Assembly (NCBI GenBank): GCA_016866815.1
Contig: VGKZ01000026.1
Span: 1-11,989 of the forward strand
DNA: 11,989 nucleotides
Reading direction: 5' to 3'
Source of the DNA: Candidatus Peregrinibacteria bacterium
GTDB lineage: Bacteria > Patescibacteriota > Gracilibacteria > Peribacterales > Peribacteraceae
This document shows positions 11,428 to 11,989 of this stretch, piece by piece (the first letter of the stretch is position 1; the number at the start of each line of letters is the position of its first letter). A program made the position numbers and the translations under genes. The notes under the pieces were generated by a model. It was not told the DNA's origin and ran no database searches. It was given only the letters and a program-made list of their open reading frames with translations.

Positions 11428-11989
11428 ATGTCCCTCCTCCCTCCCCAAATTCAGAAAACCATCGAGGAGTTCAGTAAGCTCCCCGGGATCGGTCCGAAGT
11501 CTGCGGAGCGGCTGACGTTTCATCTGCTCCGGTCTTCGAAGGCTTCTCCTGAAGGTCTGGGGAAAGCGCTCATCGATTTGAAGTTGCAACTTCGGTACTG
11601 CCATGACTGCCAGATGGTGACGCTGCAGGACCAGTGCAGCATCTGCGCGGACGGGACGCGTAACCGCACACAGATTCTCGTCGTGGAGAATCCCCTTGAT
11701 GTCGTCGCGTTTGAAAAGACTTCCTACAAAGGGTTGTACCACGTTCTCCATGGCGTACTCTCCCCCATCGACGGTCTGGGGCCGGAACAGCTCAAACTCC
11801 GCGAGCTGATCGATCGCTGCAAGGCCGGCGGGATTCAGGAAGTGATTGTCGCTACGAATCCTGATGTCGAAGGTGAAGCGACCGCAAGCTACATCCGCGA
11901 GAAACTCACGGGCATCGTCGAGCATGTCACGCGTTTGGCGCATGGGCTTCCCATGGGTGCGGATATCGAATTTGCGGACCAGGTCACAT
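11428..11989 (+). CDS. recR: Recombination mediator protein RecR (3' end outside the window)
   Basis: RecR works with RecO (and RecF) to load RecA onto SSB-coated single-stranded DNA in gap repair. The visible 187 residues cover nearly the whole protein (usually about 200). They contain a helix-hairpin-helix (KLPGIGPKSAERLTFHLL, 17-34), a C4 zinc finger (Cys58, Cys61, Cys70, Cys73), and a Toprim domain with VVENPLDVVAFEKT, YKGLYHVLHGVLSPIDGLGP, VIVATNPDVEGEATASYI, and the C-terminal THR-like VTRLAHGLPMGADIEFAD. Only about 10-15 residues are cut off. A -10-like TATTCT ends 8 nt before the ATG and no Shine-Dalgarno is present. It is divergent from the unrecognised 382-residue gene. Confidence 0.96.
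   Translation, partial: MSLLPPQIQKTIEEFSKLPGIGPKSAERLTFHLLRSSKASPEGLGKALIDLKLQLRYCHDCQMVTLQDQCSICADGTRNRTQILVVENPLDVVAFEKTSYKGLYHVLHGVLSPIDGLGPEQLKLRELIDRCKAGGIQEVIVATNPDVEGEATASYIREKLTGIVEHVTRLAHGLPMGADIEFADQVT

Overview
The window is gene-dense, moderately GC-rich bacterial DNA carrying ten genes that look complete and two cut by the window edges (pyrC on the left, recR on the right). The gene set, the small gaps, the near absence of Shine-Dalgarno sequences, a short palindrome of a kind I recall from Patescibacteria, and an archaeal-type nucleotidyltransferase together suggest a Candidate Phyla Radiation (Patescibacteria) genome, perhaps Peribacteria or Peregrinibacteria. That placement is inference. 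TGA is used as a normal stop by several genes, which argues against the UGA=Gly code of Gracilibacteria and Absconditabacteria.

Layout. (1) 2-532 (+) is the 3' part of a class I dihydroorotase. It converges on a minus-strand pair, an MscS-like channel (1420-2253) and an N-formylglutamate amidohydrolase-like protein (653-1423), joined by an ATGA overlap. The 120-bp gap between the two units is filled by inverted arrays of a degenerate 9-bp repeat. (2) From a compact divergent promoter region (about 2254-2356) a TraR/DksA-type zinc-finger protein runs (+) and abuts, with no gap, a minus-strand HAD hydrolase that lies downstream of ribonuclease J (rnj, 3515-5365). Degenerate 7-bp repeat arrays lie between rnj and the HAD gene and run into the 5' end of the HAD gene. 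(3) A 294-bp divergent gap (5366-5659) holds an 18-bp palindrome and a 19-bp GC-rich palindrome between 10-bp direct repeats. (4) A plus-strand block follows: a large membrane protein with a catalytically dead PP2C-like domain inside and a beta-propeller-like domain outside; an archaeal RibL-like nucleotidyltransferase; after a good sigma-70-type promoter, a membrane or surface protein ending in an LPDSG sorting-signal-like tail; and a type IV prepilin peptidase. (5) A 211-bp gap carries a strong minus-strand promoter and a structured segment, a candidate small RNA. Then come smpB (+), an unrecognised 382-codon gene (-) converging on it across 3 bp, and recR (+).

Whole-window theme: for about six genes a recognisable -10 hexamer ends only 7-11 nt before the start codon, predicting leaderless or near-leaderless mRNAs. 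The genes cover core functions (pyrimidine synthesis, RNA decay, trans-translation, recombinational repair) plus a cell-surface block. I see no CRISPR array, tRNA, rRNA, insertion sequence or prophage.
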